This document shows, in pieces, positions 14,771-14,934 of a DNA stretch of 14,934 bases. The position numbers were made by a program, and so were the translations under genes. Each line of letters starts with the position of its first letter. The first letter of the stretch is position 1. The notes beneath the pieces were generated by a model. That model made no database searches. It saw only the letters and a program-made list of their open reading frames with translations, and was not told the DNA's origin. Source of the stretch: HGM12587 sp964561705 (GTDB lineage: Bacteria; Bacillota; Clostridia; Lachnospirales; Lachnospiraceae); the NCBI GenBank assembly GCA_964561705.1, contig CAZLQJ010000045.1, positions 1 through 14,934 on the forward strand, in the 5' to 3' direction.

Positions 14771-14934
14771 ATGAGCGTAATTTCAATGAAACAGTTACTC
14801 GAAGCAGGTGTACACTTTGGACATCAGACAAGAAGATGGAACCCTAAAATGGCTCCATACATCTACACAGAAAGAAATGGTATCTACATCATCGACTTAC
14901 AGAAATCTGTAGGTAAAGTTGATGAAGCTTACAA
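14771..14934 (+). CDS. rpsB: 30S ribosomal protein S2, N-terminal part (cut by window end)
   Basis: The first 54 codons of S2 are present, beginning MSVISMKQLLEAGVHFGHQ and continuing through RRWNPKMAPYIYTERNGIYIIDLQK, which is highly conserved in bacterial S2. S2 binds late to the 30S head/body junction and stabilises the mRNA-binding region. GGAGGA (14758-14763) is 7 nt before ATG 14771. The reading frame is open to the end of the window. It starts a separate transcription unit with its own promoter; tsf is usually next in other genomes. Confidence 0.97.
   Translation, partial: MSVISMKQLLEAGVHFGHQTRRWNPKMAPYIYTERNGIYIIDLQKSVGKVDEAY

Noticed and set aside
14589..14774. A 61-codon frame starting immediately after the thiN stop
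   Set aside because: It runs through the terminator hairpin, the rpsB promoter and leader, has no ribosome binding site, and encodes a basic sequence without recognisable features.
14608..14847. A 79-codon frame overlapping the rpsB start
   Set aside because: It overlaps the clear S2 reading frame and the regulatory region; its codons are explained by those elements.

Overview
This window looks like a core chromosomal segment from a Gram-positive anaerobe, most likely a clostridial species of the Lachnospiraceae type. That assignment is inferred from strong AGGAGG ribosome binding sites, moderate-to-low GC, tRNA genes without an encoded CCA, and the gene order priA-def-fmt-zinc peptidase-rsmB-rlmN-prpC-prkC-rsgA-rpe-thiN, which is typical of Firmicutes and especially Clostridia. 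The genus cannot be named from the sequence alone. All supported genes are on the + strand.

Layout: the 3' part of a tRNA-Val(TAC) (1-50) and a complete tRNA-Met(CAT) (69-142) end at a strong intrinsic terminator (147-176). After an approximately 110-nt promoter-bearing gap come thirteen tightly packed genes (290-14588): a LacX-type aldose epimerase, a divergent MurE-like ligase, priA, def, fmt, a YugP-type membrane zinc peptidase, rsmB, rlmN, prpC (PP2C phosphatase), prkC (PASTA Ser/Thr kinase), rsgA, rpe and thiN. Junctions are overlaps or gaps of 30 nt or less, and I saw no terminator between them, so the block could be one long transcription unit. A perfect 11-bp hairpin terminator (14616-14649) closes it. 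A new promoter that physically overlaps this terminator drives rpsB, of which only the first 54 codons are present. The approximately 105-nt rpsB leader can fold into nested helices and may be a ribosomal-protein leader RNA.

How the genes fit together: def and fmt add and remove the formyl group of initiator Met; rsmB and rlmN methylate rRNA; rsgA matures the 30S subunit; priA restarts replication forks. The prpC/prkC pair is the muropeptide-sensing phosphorylation switch that links the cell wall to translation and growth. The MurE-like ligase and the zinc peptidase add envelope functions. rpe and thiN supply pentose phosphates and thiamine diphosphate.

I do not see a mobile element, CRISPR array, defence island or an undescribed multi-gene system. 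The most notable items are the divergent MurE paralogue, the overlapping terminator/promoter and structured leader before rpsB, and the unusual architecture of PrkC (acidic juxtamembrane belt, recently duplicated PASTA modules, 10-residue tail repeats).
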